From positions 1 to 64,000 of the forward strand of contig JAHCBC010000005.1 in NCBI GenBank assembly GCA_019634595.1: DNA of 64,000 bases, written 5' to 3'. Made by a program: the position numbers and the translations under genes. Shown one piece after another: positions 9,201 through 16,238 of the stretch; the first letter of the stretch is position 1; every line of letters begins with the position of its first letter. The notes below the pieces were generated by a model that saw nothing but the letters and a program-made list of their open reading frames with translations, was not told the origin of the DNA and made no database searches. This DNA is from Akkermansiaceae bacterium (GTDB lineage Bacteria; Verrucomicrobiota; Verrucomicrobiia; Verrucomicrobiales; Akkermansiaceae).

Positions 9201-10848
9201 GCACATGGGTGCCGCCGCGCAGGACCATGTTCGGCGTGGTTCCCAGCGAGCTTTTCCCCGTCACCTGGTCAGGCTCATAGAGGGCGGCCAGCGTGGTCCG
9301 GTAGGGGGCGCTCTGTGAGGTGTTGGAGTCCACGTTCACGCCAAAGGAATCCAGCACCAGCACCGGCAGGTTCGACTGGAACGGCTGGCCGGTGGAGCGG
9401 TAGTTCGCCTTCACGTTGGCCCCCATGCGGATGAAATGGCGGTTGCCGATGAAGCCGGGCAGATAGTCCGCCCGGAAGACACGGGCGCGCACCGTCGTGC
9501 TGTTCGTGACTGTCACGGGCGCGGAATAGATGGGGGACGTTTCCGAAGGCTCCGACAAGTCCGTGGTATAGCGGATGGTCCCGGACGCTCCCGCAGGCAG
9601 CGAAAGCGTGAGCTGGAAGGCCGCGTCGAACACCCCGCTCGCCGCGCTGAACACCACATCCGCCGCCGGGCCGTTCGGGGACTGGACGCCGTGGTTGGCG
9701 GAACCGGGGGTCGGGGTGGCCAGGAAGCCCCGGGTCAACGCGGACCCCATCACCCCGTAGCTCACATCCTCGCTCTGCGCGGTGTAGGTATAGGAACTGG
9801 CGGCGGACCCATCCGGCCTCACCAGGGCGACGTAGCCGCCCCCTTTCCCAAGGTTGAAATTCGTGTGCAGCACCGGCCCCGTGCGGTTCTTCGACGACGC
9901 GAAGATGAGCCGGTATTCGTAGGGCTGGAGGATCACGCCCGCCGGGAACAGCCACCGCTTCGGATTGCCCGCGGAGTTGGTCAGCGCCCAGCCGGTGAGG
10001 TCCAGCGGCGTGTCCGTACCATTGTAGATCTCGATCCAGTCCGGCTTGTTCCCGTCCTCATCCTCGATGCCCTCGCCATTGTCCGTGAGGAATTCCGAGA
10101 TGATGGGACCGCTGGTGATTTCCTGCGCGGGGACGATGCCGGCCACGAACACCGGATCAAAGTTCGCCACCGTATTCGAGCCGAGCTGGATGGTGGAAAC
10201 CGTGCCATTCTCCGCCACGCCGAAGTCCGATAGATCCAGCGCCACGCCGAAGACCTGCTGGGAGATGTCCGTGCTGCTCACCGCCAGCGGTGCGGTGCGG
10301 AGCTGCGCCAGCGACGGGACGATGAAGGTGGCGGTGTTCCCGCTGTTGCGCGTGTCCAGCACATCCGCGCCGGAGGTGGAGTAGCCGGTGCTGCCGTATG
10401 CGCTGCCCGCCACCTGCAGGGTCACGCCGTTGGTCCTCACCTGGAACCCATCCGCCGGCGAACTGGTGTTGATCTCCAGCAACACCACATCCGGTCCGGG
10501 GCGGTTCACCAGGGCGGGGGTGAACTCCAGTGTGATGGACGCATCCCCCACCGCCGGGTTGATCAGTCCCGTGTCGAAAAGGAAGTCCGACAGATAGCCC
10601 TCCGCCTGCGCCCCGGTTGCGGGGGCGCTGCCATCCACCGCCAGCACCACGGAGGCCGTGGCCCCCGCGAACGAGGTGAGCGTGCCGGTCTGCAGCCGGT
10701 CGCGGGAAATGTTCGCGCCATTCACCGTCAATCCCAGGATCTGGTTGCCGGAGCGCTGCATGCCCGTCACCGCAACCGGTGCCGCCGTCAGGGACGGCAC
10801 CATGGCCAGCAAACAGAGCACGGAGGAATGGAAGAGGGGTCCTCGCAT
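6298..10848 (-). CDS. Giant CotH kinase / lamin-tail domain surface protein
   Basis: An exported protein of 1516 residues. I start it at 10848 (MRGPLFHSSVLCLLA, a signal peptide ending about residue 22); the upstream 337 codons in frame are antisense to gpsA. Domains in order: N-terminal beta region; lamin-tail domain (about 248-360, IISEFLTDNGEG...DWIEIYN); chitobiase/hexosaminidase C-terminal-like domain (about 400-465, GTIRYTTDLSEPS); CotH kinase-like domain (about 490-850, with WNDKSLMRNALAY, GGYIFSKDKPP and the metal-site motif WDFNLSF); a second YTIDGPDPREPGG module; a galactose-binding-like segment; a second lamin-tail domain; and a calcium-loop-like DSNGDGLSNFLEAAIGG near the end. CotH proteins phosphorylate proteins in spore coats; these large bacterial forms are uncharacterised. 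No PEP-CTERM tail is present. Confidence 0.9.
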   Translation of the reverse strand: MRGPLFHSSVLCLLAMVPSLTAAPVAVTGMQRSGNQILGLTVNGANISRDRLQTGTLTSFAGATASVVLAVDGSAPATGAQAEGYLSDFLFDTGLINPAVGDASITLEFTPALVNRPGPDVVLLEINTSSPADGFQVRTNGVTLQVAGSAYGSTGYSTSGADVLDTRNSGNTATFIVPSLAQLRTAPLAVSSTDISQQVFGVALDLSDFGVAENGTVSTIQLGSNTVANFDPVFVAGIVPAQEITSGPIISEFLTDNGEGIEDEDGNKPDWIEIYNGTDTPLDLTGWALTNSAGNPKRWLFPAGVILQPYEYRLIFASSKNRTGPVLHTNFNLGKGGGYVALVRPDGSAASSYTYTAQSEDVSYGVMGSALTRGFLATPTPGSANHGVQSPNGPAADVVFSAASGVFDAAFQLTLSLPAGASGTIRYTTDLSEPSETSPIYSAPVTVTNSTTVRARVFRADYLPGFIGNRHFIRMGANVKANYRSTGQPFQSNLPVLVLDSFGVNVDSNTSQSAPYRTTLAALYEPDQVTGKSSLGTTPNMVLRGGTHVRGQSSATFPQRQYAWELWRDHIDEDEKVSLLGMPEGADWVLHAPWNDKSLMRNALAYGLARDWAGPGAGMRTRFVEVFFNQAGTTLDHADYRGVYVLVEKIKRDAERVDVEELTPLATDITGGYIFSKDKPPYDNGFSTTTSSAWGGQPLDMVEPGTPTGAQLNYLRTYMNGFEAALSGSGFADPATGYAAYIDPTSFQDWHLMAEFARQTDAYQNSNYFHKKRGQKVKALPMWDFNLSFANNSETESGGSAQPGQGPGEGWHWIRLFDDWLSQKGPSHYPWFPRLFQDPEFRRGYWDRWWEKRAGVLTDEAVAARVDGLAAQLTAGLSTPVTNGTGTWPNSTPSVESPAGRHFSRWQILGTYVWTTPIGWQDRTTHAHEVSLLKQWLQARLEWMDTQSMATTPTTTAGSVASVVARPPRVTFSGGSSFGLANPNPDTAEVLYTIDGPDPREPGGAVSPAAVTASATQTAQVELLPVGATWKFSASSSLPVAWRGDGFDDSGWADVSSVREQTQTGTTYFRRTFNASGTGSMNAVRFDLLADDGAVVWLNGVELRRVGMPFAPTPVTHATSATAVIDKGHETEWMTWLCPPGVLREGSNTIAIEVHQYTHANGVAKANDLSFDLRVRALSPVAGTPVSSTPGVHVVRARVRNGSEWSPLTQATLQVATVPAAAANLVVTELMYHPADPSTPEEAGYVDNDFEYIELANIGTQTIDLSGVTLADAVTFSFDNAPVGLRTLAPGARVLVVANAAAFAVRYPPPGDVVPAPVLPVAGQYTGNFNNSSETVSVLDATGAVIRRFTYMDSEPWPVDADGTGASMVLKAVADLDHTVPTNWHASAAAKGTPGYGDHLPPVLDPGGDSNGDGLSNFLEAAIGGRTLPQFSVAPFTPEGGTEEAYAFFTFRRNLAVAGVDYIAESSLTLADDWSTTDLVYVSTRRQPDGTAIVTYRSALPAAQMPAKWFARLRVR

Positions 10849-10986
10849 CAAATGGGTTCTGGGGTTTATCCACCGATCTTTCCGCGTCCGCGGAAAAATG
10901 GAAGCCCCGAAGTGAAGGGGACGGACGCCATTTCCCGAGCCACCATTCCTTTGCCTCCCGCTCCGCGATGCGTTAGATCCCCCTGC

Positions 10987-11985
10987 ATGAACCAACGGAT
11001 CGCCATCCTGGGTGCGGGGAACATGGGCAGCGCACTCGCGCACGCACTCGCCAGCCAGGGTGCCGCCGTGTCCATCTGGGACCACTTTCCGGAAACCATC
11101 GCGGAGATCCTCTCCGACCGCACGAACCACCGCTACCTGCCGGGGATCGACCTGCATCCAGCCATCCAGCCGCAGGCCGGCGCGGCGGACTGCGTGCGGG
11201 ACGCCCGCCTCGTCATCCTCTGTGTTCCTTCCATCTTCGTGGAGGGCGTCCTGCTCCCGCTCCTGCCATCCCTGCGTGCGGATGCCATCCTGCTCAATGT
11301 CGCCAAGGGCTTCGCTCCGGATGGAAAGACCACCTTGCCTGCGTGGCTCCAAGCCATCGCCCCGGGCCACGACTGCGCCCACCTCGCCGGTCCCGCCCTG
11401 GCGGATGAGATCGCCCGAGGCCGCCCCACTTTCCTGACCATCGCCGCCCGCCACTCCGCCACTGCGGAGGAAACCGCATCCATGATCCGCGGGGAGATCC
11501 TCATTCCCGGCACCACTACGGATCTGACGGGAGCCGTGCTCGCCGGCATCCTGAAAAATTCCCACGCCATTTTCCTCGGCCTGCTGGACCGGCTGTGCGG
11601 CCACGGCCACAACCTCTCCGCCGCCGCCCTCACCCTCTGTGGCATGGAAATGGAGCGGCTGCTCACCGCCATGGACGCCCGCCCGGAAACCATCCGGGGT
11701 CTCCCCGGGCTGGGCGACCTCACCGCCACCGGGAGTTCCCCCCGCAGCCACAACCGCCGCCTCGGCCAGGATCTCGCGGACGGACTGCCACCGGCCGGTC
11801 TCCATGGAAAAAATGTCCATGCTCCGGAGGGTGTCCGCGCCACCGCCACTTTCCTGCACGCCGCCCGCGACCGCCGCGTGGAAATCCCCATCCTATCCGC
11901 CGTCGCCGCCATCCTGGACGGCATCCAGCCCCCGGCTCCATCCGTCTTGCTGGAGGCACTGCGTGCCGCCGCCAGAACCGGCTGA
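10987..11985 (+). CDS. gpsA: NAD(P)-dependent glycerol-3-phosphate dehydrogenase-like
   Basis: A 332-residue cytoplasmic oxidoreductase of the GpsA family, which reduces dihydroxyacetone phosphate to sn-glycerol 3-phosphate for phospholipid synthesis. The start at 10987 puts the Rossmann motif GAGNMGSA at residues 9-16. Family motifs follow: GPALADEIARG (usual GPSFAxE), LKNSHAIFLG with the catalytic-region Lys-Asn pair (usual LKNVIAIAAG), and LPGLGDLTATGSS with SHNRRLGQDL (usual GLGDLxxTC...SRNRR). Several of these positions deviate from the canonical enzyme, so this may be a divergent or paralogous GpsA. Divergent from the CotH gene, with 138 bases between starts. Confidence 0.85.
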   Translation: MNQRIAILGAGNMGSALAHALASQGAAVSIWDHFPETIAEILSDRTNHRYLPGIDLHPAIQPQAGAADCVRDARLVILCVPSIFVEGVLLPLLPSLRADAILLNVAKGFAPDGKTTLPAWLQAIAPGHDCAHLAGPALADEIARGRPTFLTIAARHSATAEETASMIRGEILIPGTTTDLTGAVLAGILKNSHAIFLGLLDRLCGHGHNLSAAALTLCGMEMERLLTAMDARPETIRGLPGLGDLTATGSSPRSHNRRLGQDLADGLPPAGLHGKNVHAPEGVRATATFLHAARDRRVEIPILSAVAAILDGIQPPAPSVLLEALRAAARTG

Positions 11986-12143
11986 CCCGCAGATATGCGG
12001 AACATATCTATCTGGCAGGGCATGTTTCCGCCTTCCGCCAGTTTGCATTTTGTTCCTGATGGGCCTACCCTGAGGGGATGGACTTTTAGAGAGAAACCCA
12101 TCCGGCCCTTTCCCCACCGCCGGAGAATTCCACCCTCCAGCCC

Positions 12144-12332
12144 ATGAAATCCGACCTCCGTTACTTCCGCACCAGCATGTGCAAAAGGTTCCCCGACTGT
12201 TCCGATCAGCAGGTCGATCAAGCGATCTCCAGGGCCTTGGAAGAGATCAAACCCAGCCGGGACCGCACCAAGCTCAACCGTCTGGTCGTCGGCATCCTTT
12301 CCAGGCATTGTGGCGACCCGGTCGCCCGCTGA
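12144..12332 (+). CDS. Small hypothetical protein
   Basis: A 62-residue charged cytoplasmic protein, MKSDLRYFRTSMCKRF..., rich in Arg/Lys with two predicted helices (about residues 20-35 and 42-55) and two Cys. No family recognised. It sits in the gap between gpsA and the isochorismatase-fold gene, on the same strand. Support is its amphipathic composition and start preceded by the C-rich tract seen before many starts here. It could be spurious. Confidence 0.45.
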   Translation: MKSDLRYFRTSMCKRFPDCSDQQVDQAISRALEEIKPSRDRTKLNRLVVGILSRHCGDPVAR

Positions 12333-12450
12333 TTTCCCGGGTGAAAATGCGCCAGCATGCCTTTTCGGAAGTCTGAGACTGACGCATTGGCATTATCCCC
12401 CGCCCGGCGAAGGGCGCATGGTGTTGGCTGTATCCCAACCACACAACATC

Positions 12451-13083
12451 ATGAAACCATTCACTTACCGCCGCCTTGATAAAAACGACGCCGCCGTCCT
12501 CCTGGTGGACCACCAGACCGGCCTGACCAACGTCGTCCAGGACTTCTCCCCGGACGACTTCAAGAACAGCGTCCTCGCACTCGCGGATCTGGCGAAGTAT
12601 TTCAAGCTCCCCACCATCCTCACCACCAGCTTCGAGGACGGACCGAACGGTCCGCTGGTACCGGAACTGAAGGAACTCTTCCCTGATGCCCCCTACATCG
12701 CCCGCCCAGGCAATATCAACGCCTGGGACAACGGGGACTTCGTGAACGCGGTGAAGGCCACGGGAAAAAAACAGCTCATCATCGCGGGCATCGTCACGGA
12801 GGTCTGCGTCGCATTCCCCGCTCTTTCCGCTCTGGAGGAAGGCTATGAGGTCTTCGTCGTCACGGATGCCTCCGGAACTTTCAACAAAACCACCCGGGAC
12901 GCTGCCTGGGACCGCATGAGTTCCGCCGGCGCGCAGCTCATGACATGGTTCGGAACCGCCTGTGAACTCCACCGGGACTGGCGGAACGACATCGAGGGTC
13001 TGGGCACCCTCTTCTCCAACCATCTCCCCAGCTACCGCTGCCTCATCAACAGCTACAACCACGGAAAAAAATCGGCGGGCTGA
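12451..13083 (+). CDS. YcaC-like isochorismatase-fold hydrolase
   Basis: A 210-residue cytoplasmic cysteine hydrolase of the isochorismatase superfamily, YcaC subgroup. I start it at MKPFTYRRLDKND (12451); the frame extends upstream without family similarity. Visible features are the first-strand Asp (AAVLLVDHQTGL, D20), the NAWDNGDFV segment, the cysteine motif GIVTEVCVAFPALSAL with C119 as likely nucleophile, and the C-terminal WFGTACELHRDW. YcaC-type proteins are octameric and their physiological substrate is unknown. The gene appears monocistronic and converges on tRNA-Lys, with a long palindrome just after the stop. Confidence 0.9.
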   Translation: MKPFTYRRLDKNDAAVLLVDHQTGLTNVVQDFSPDDFKNSVLALADLAKYFKLPTILTTSFEDGPNGPLVPELKELFPDAPYIARPGNINAWDNGDFVNAVKATGKKQLIIAGIVTEVCVAFPALSALEEGYEVFVVTDASGTFNKTTRDAAWDRMSSAGAQLMTWFGTACELHRDWRNDIEGLGTLFSNHLPSYRCLINSYNHGKKSAG

Positions 13084-13099
13084 GGAAACCACCTCACCC

Positions 13100-13167
13100 A
13101 GCCCCATCCCGGAGCCCGGGGCGGTTGACATGCCAACCGGTCTCCGCCCGGGTGGGGATGCCGGGCT
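13100..13167. terminator. Long imperfect palindrome between convergent genes
   Basis: A nested GC-rich palindrome of about 68 bases: outer arms AGCCCCATCCC / GGGGATGCCGGGCT, middle CCCGGGGC / GCCCGGG, inner GGTTG / CAACC around a 6-base loop. It lies 17 bases after the hydrolase stop and about 100 bases from the 3' end of tRNA-Lys on the other strand, so it could end transcription from both sides. No T-run follows on either strand, so an intrinsic terminator is not proven. Confidence 0.4.
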
Positions 13168-13265
13168 TCCGGCAGACCGGCTTGATGTGGCGGGCCACGG
13201 TGGACACGGCGATTCCGCGGTTCTCCGGATGCGACCCGTCCTCCTTATTTCCGAATGATTGGAAG

Positions 13266-13338
13266 TACCCCGGCTTGGATTCGAACCAAGGACCAAAAGA
13301 TTAAGAGTCTTCTGCTCTACCAACTGAGCTACCGAGGC
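13266..13338 (-). tRNA. tRNA-Lys (anticodon CUU)
   Basis: Read on the minus strand, 73 bases fold as a complete cloverleaf. The acceptor stem GCCTCGG pairs with CCGGGGT (with G-U wobbles at 1-72 and 4-69); the D arm is GCTC-AGTTGGTA-GAGC; the anticodon stem GAAGA/TCTTT holds loop CTCTTAA with anticodon CTT; the variable loop has 5 bases; the T arm is CTTGG-TTCGAAT-CCAAG; the discriminator is A. The 3' CCA is not encoded. It reads the lysine codon AAG. Confidence 0.97.
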
Positions 13339-13550
13339 ATTGAGGGTGTCGCCAAGCGTTCCGCTGACGCGGACTGCCGACGGCCAAAGGCATAGGGCCA
13401 TCCGGTGCGGAGGGCAACCGGAAATTTACCACTTTTGTGACAAGGGATCGGGGAGGTGGGAATCACCTGCCGATTTCAAGAGGACAAACTTCCATCGGGT
13501 GGAGCGATTCTTCCTTGAATCCGTCGTCATCCGGATTTCACTTGCTTCCG

Positions 13551-13961
13551 ATGAATCCATCTCCGCTCCGCGGTTCCGCCAGCAGCGTCCTCAGGGTGCT
13601 GTGGGTGGTGGTGGCGCTGGTGGTGGGATTCGGAGCGGGAAAGGCCCCGCTGGTGATGGTGCTGACACACTCCCATGTCCATGAAGCGGGGGTGAGCCAT
13701 ACCCACCATGACTACAGGGACTTTCTGGATGCCGGGAGGCATTCCCCGTCCCCGGACAAACAAAATGGCGGAAAACCGCATGAACACAGCCACCGGATCG
13801 CGGTGCAGGTGGATGCACCTGCGGTGATCGCCAGCGTGGCGGCGGCGGACATGCCGGAACCAGCGCCTGCAGGCAGCATCCTGCTGGCGGGGGATGACAG
13901 GAACGGGCCGCGCCGTCCGGCGGACCTGCTCATCCGCCCTCCGCAGGGCTACCTTTCCTGA
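13551..13961 (+). CDS. Histidine-rich small exported protein
   Basis: A 136-residue protein, started at 13551 (MNPSPLRGSASSV). A hydrophobic segment at about residues 14-36 (LRVLWVVVALVVGFGAG) should be a signal anchor or signal peptide. The rest is hydrophilic with two histidine clusters, LTHSHVHEAGVSHTHHD and GKPHEHSHRI, and ends RPPQGYLS. Small proteins of this make-up are often found beside cobalt-zinc-cadmium or copper efflux operons and are thought to bind metal in the periplasm, but no RND pump is next to this one. The nearest transporter is the cation diffusion facilitator at 16239-17120 on the other strand. Family not assigned; metal binding is inferred from composition only. Confidence 0.65.
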   Translation: MNPSPLRGSASSVLRVLWVVVALVVGFGAGKAPLVMVLTHSHVHEAGVSHTHHDYRDFLDAGRHSPSPDKQNGGKPHEHSHRIAVQVDAPAVIASVAAADMPEPAPAGSILLAGDDRNGPRRPADLLIRPPQGYLS

Positions 13962-14245
13962 TCCCACGAAACAGCGCGCGGACGCGCAGGACTGCCTGAC
14001 CGGCAGTATCATCTCCCCCCGGTGCGGCCTTCCGGCAGGACGGCCCCCGTCCACCGGAGCCAACAGAGGGGGGGAGCGTCCCAGCAGGATGCGGTGTCTC
14101 CGCGATCCCTCCTCCCCACCGCGCTGCCGGACCTCCGTGTGATCCCCCATGACCCTTTCCCGGGGAGGACCGTGCCCTTTTTCACGGGCATCCGCCTTTC
14201 CTGGAAACCACAAAAAAGAAGAACGAAACCAAACCTGACAAAAAT

Positions 14246-14593
14246 ATGAAACACATGATCAAATGCTGCGGCCTCGCCTTCATCGCGCTCGCCTTCGCCA
14301 GCCCGCTCCATGCGGAGGACAAGAAGAAGGGCCCTGATACCGAAGAAGCGGATGTGATCGACACCGGCACTTACAAGGGGAAGGTCCACAAGGTGGTCCC
14401 TGCGGAGACGGAAATCTACGTGAAGGCCGATGACGGGAAACTCATCGAACTCTATCTGAAACCGGAAACTTCCCTCACCAAGGGAGACAAAAAAGTCGGG
14501 TTCGACGCTTTGAAGGAAGGACAGAGCGTGGAAGTGAAGGTCGAGAACACCGGCGGCAAGCTCAAGCCCATCGCCGTGAAAATCCTCGACTGA
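14246..14593 (+). CDS. Small exported beta-rich protein
   Basis: A 115-residue protein with a signal peptide (about residues 1-23, ending LHA) and a mature part of about 90 residues. Its strand-rich pattern (GTYKGKVHKVVPAETEIYVK..., LYLKPETSLTKGDKK, GQSVEVKVENTGGKLKPIAV) resembles the small OB-like periplasmic domains of DUF5666-type proteins. It lies between two His-rich exported proteins. The upstream bases 14213-14245 (AAAAAAGAAGAACGAAACC...) resemble those before the methyltransferase start at 15292. The ~280 bases before it hold no other gene I can support. Role unknown. Confidence 0.7.
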   Translation: MKHMIKCCGLAFIALAFASPLHAEDKKKGPDTEEADVIDTGTYKGKVHKVVPAETEIYVKADDGKLIELYLKPETSLTKGDKKVGFDALKEGQSVEVKVENTGGKLKPIAVKILD

Positions 14594-14665
14594 CCTCCCA
14601 CCGGTGCGGCTTTCCGGAGACGGGAGGCCGCGCCGTGATCCTCCCGGTCCCCTCCAGCACCCAGC

Positions 14666-15046
14666 ATGTCCTCCTGCCGCAAATGGTTCTACAGCCTGCT
14701 CGTTCTCACGGGTATCTTCGTTTCGTGGGAACCGGGGGCGGAAACCACCGGCCACGCGCATGCCCATGCGGCGGGCCATGAGCTGCAGCCGCCGCACTGC
14801 GTGGATGACTCCGTCACGGCATCCGGCCCGGGCGGTGAATCATCCGGCGGAGACACCATGACACCCCGTCCGCTGCCAGCGGACTACCACTATCACACCG
14901 TTTTCGATTTCTCCTCCGAGACGTGTACGGACCAGCACGCGGATGCCTTCCGCGTTGATGGCCGCTCACCCGTTCCATGTCCGTCACTGGTAGCCACCAG
15001 GCCGGACTCACCCTTTCCTGAGGTGGAACTGCCGCCGTTGATCTGA
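14666..15046 (+). CDS. Second histidine-rich small exported protein
   Basis: A 126-residue protein with an N-terminal signal (about residues 1-25, KWFYSLLVLTGIFVSW) and a mature region rich in His, Cys and Pro: HAHAHAAGHELQPPHC, DYHYHTV, then single Cys residues (ETCTDQHADA, VPCPSL). Like the protein at 13551 it looks like a periplasmic metal-binding accessory, but it has no recognisable family domain. Same strand and 72 bases after the OB-like protein, so the three small genes may be co-expressed. The following 245 bases carry only a 14-base tandem duplication (15191-15218). Confidence 0.55.
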   Translation: MSSCRKWFYSLLVLTGIFVSWEPGAETTGHAHAHAAGHELQPPHCVDDSVTASGPGGESSGGDTMTPRPLPADYHYHTVFDFSSETCTDQHADAFRVDGRSPVPCPSLVATRPDSPFPEVELPPLI

Positions 15047-15190
15047 TTCCGGCGCGCTCCCGGCCACCACTCGCTCATACGCGATGGACGGCCGCCATCC
15101 TCACCGGCCCGGAGGTTTCCCCGGGCCGCTCCCGACCCCACCCGGTCCGCGGCTGAGCACCACCACGCGCGTGCTTTCCCGGACCCACCG

Positions 15191-15218
15191 CGCACGGCTG
15201 TCCGCGCACGGCTGTCCG
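15191..15218. repeat. 14-base tandem duplication
   Basis: CGCACGGCTGTCCG occurs twice in direct succession, followed by a CG alternating run. Minor local duplication in the gap before the methyltransferase gene. Confidence 0.8.
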
Positions 15219-15291
15219 TGCGCGCGCGCCCGCATGCGGAAAGCGGCGGGTCCCTCAAAAAGAAACGAACCAACCTCACTCCATTTTTTCC

Positions 15292-16216
15292 ATGAACTGC
15301 TCCCTGTGCCAAGGCACCCGTTCCACCATTATCTCCCGCACCGACTGCAAATCCCGCCTGCCGCTGCCGGTCCACCTCTGCGGGGACTGCGGACTCATCC
15401 AGCAGGCGCACATGCCCACCACTGATGAACTGAAGCGGCTACTATGCGTCCGAATACCGCATGGACTACAAGGGCACATGGAGCCCGAAGCCGAAGCACG
15501 TCCACCGCTCCGTGCGGCAGGCGCTCCGCAGGTGCGGCTTCCTGCGGTCCAGCGGAATCACCGGAGGCCGTCTGCTGGACATCGGCGCGGGGAGCGGGGA
15601 GTTCGTCTTCATCTGCCGCCACAGTGGGTTCCTGAGCCGCGGCGCGGAGCCGAACCTGGGCTACTCCAGCTACGCGCGGGAGGAGTATGGAGTGGAGATG
15701 CTGACACAGGAACTGGCGGATGTGGGAGGAGTCCATGACGTCATCACCCTGTTCCACGTCATGGAGCACCTGCCGTCCCCGCGCGGGGTGTTCGCGCGCC
15801 TGCACGGACTGCTGGCACCGGGCGGCGTCCTGTTCATCGAGGTGCCATGGGGACTGTCGCCCACCATTTCCCCTGCGAACCGTTATTTCAAGGCGCACCT
15901 CCATTACTTCGAACGGGAAACGCTGGCGGCATGCGCGAGCGGTTATTTCGACGTCATCTCCAGCCGCCAGGATGGCAACCTCTCCATGTTGCTGCGGCGG
16001 AGGGAGATCACGGGCCCTCTCCAGTTGCCCCCGCCGGGCTATGCCACGCTGGCACGGCAGCGGGCGCTCCGTCTGGGCTGGTGGTCCTACCTCGCCGATG
16101 GCGGGGCACTGGGGAAACCGCTGCTCCGTCTGCGGAGGATGCGGCAGGAACACGGAGTCCGCCATCTCAGCGGCAGCACCATCATCGGGCGCGCCCTGGA
16201 AAAGGCCGCTTCCTGA
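15292..16216 (+). pseudogene. SAM-dependent methyltransferase, broken by a +1 frameshift
   Basis: Together two frames encode one class I methyltransferase of about 307 residues. The first frame (from 15292) gives a zinc-ribbon-like N-terminus, CSLC at residues 3-6 and CGDC about 25 later, up to TTDELKR. The second frame gives YYASEYRMDYKGTW, motif I LLDIGAGSGEFV, the MEHLPSP motif and LAPGGVLFIEVP. This is the architecture of sugar or O-antigen methyltransferases. One extra base, the c at 15439, separates the frames: removing it joins DELKR directly to YYASEYR, the usual family sequence. This is either a real disabling insertion or a sequencing error; the rest of the gene is intact, with no internal stops. 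If translated separately, the C-terminal part could start at 15461. Confidence 0.9.
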
Positions 16217-16238
16217 GCAAGTGGCCGCCGGAGGCGGG

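Noticed and set aside
10849..11859. N-terminal extension of the CotH protein by 337 codons
   Set aside because: Lies antisense to gpsA; the real signal peptide begins at 10848.
12020..12050. Sigma-54 promoter (TGGCAGGGCATG...)
   Set aside because: The left element is near TGGCA but the right TTGC element at the correct spacing is missing.
15292..15738. Separate 148-residue protein from the first frame
   Set aside because: After residue 49 the translation is out of frame with the methyltransferase and loses all family similarity; it is one half of a frameshifted gene.
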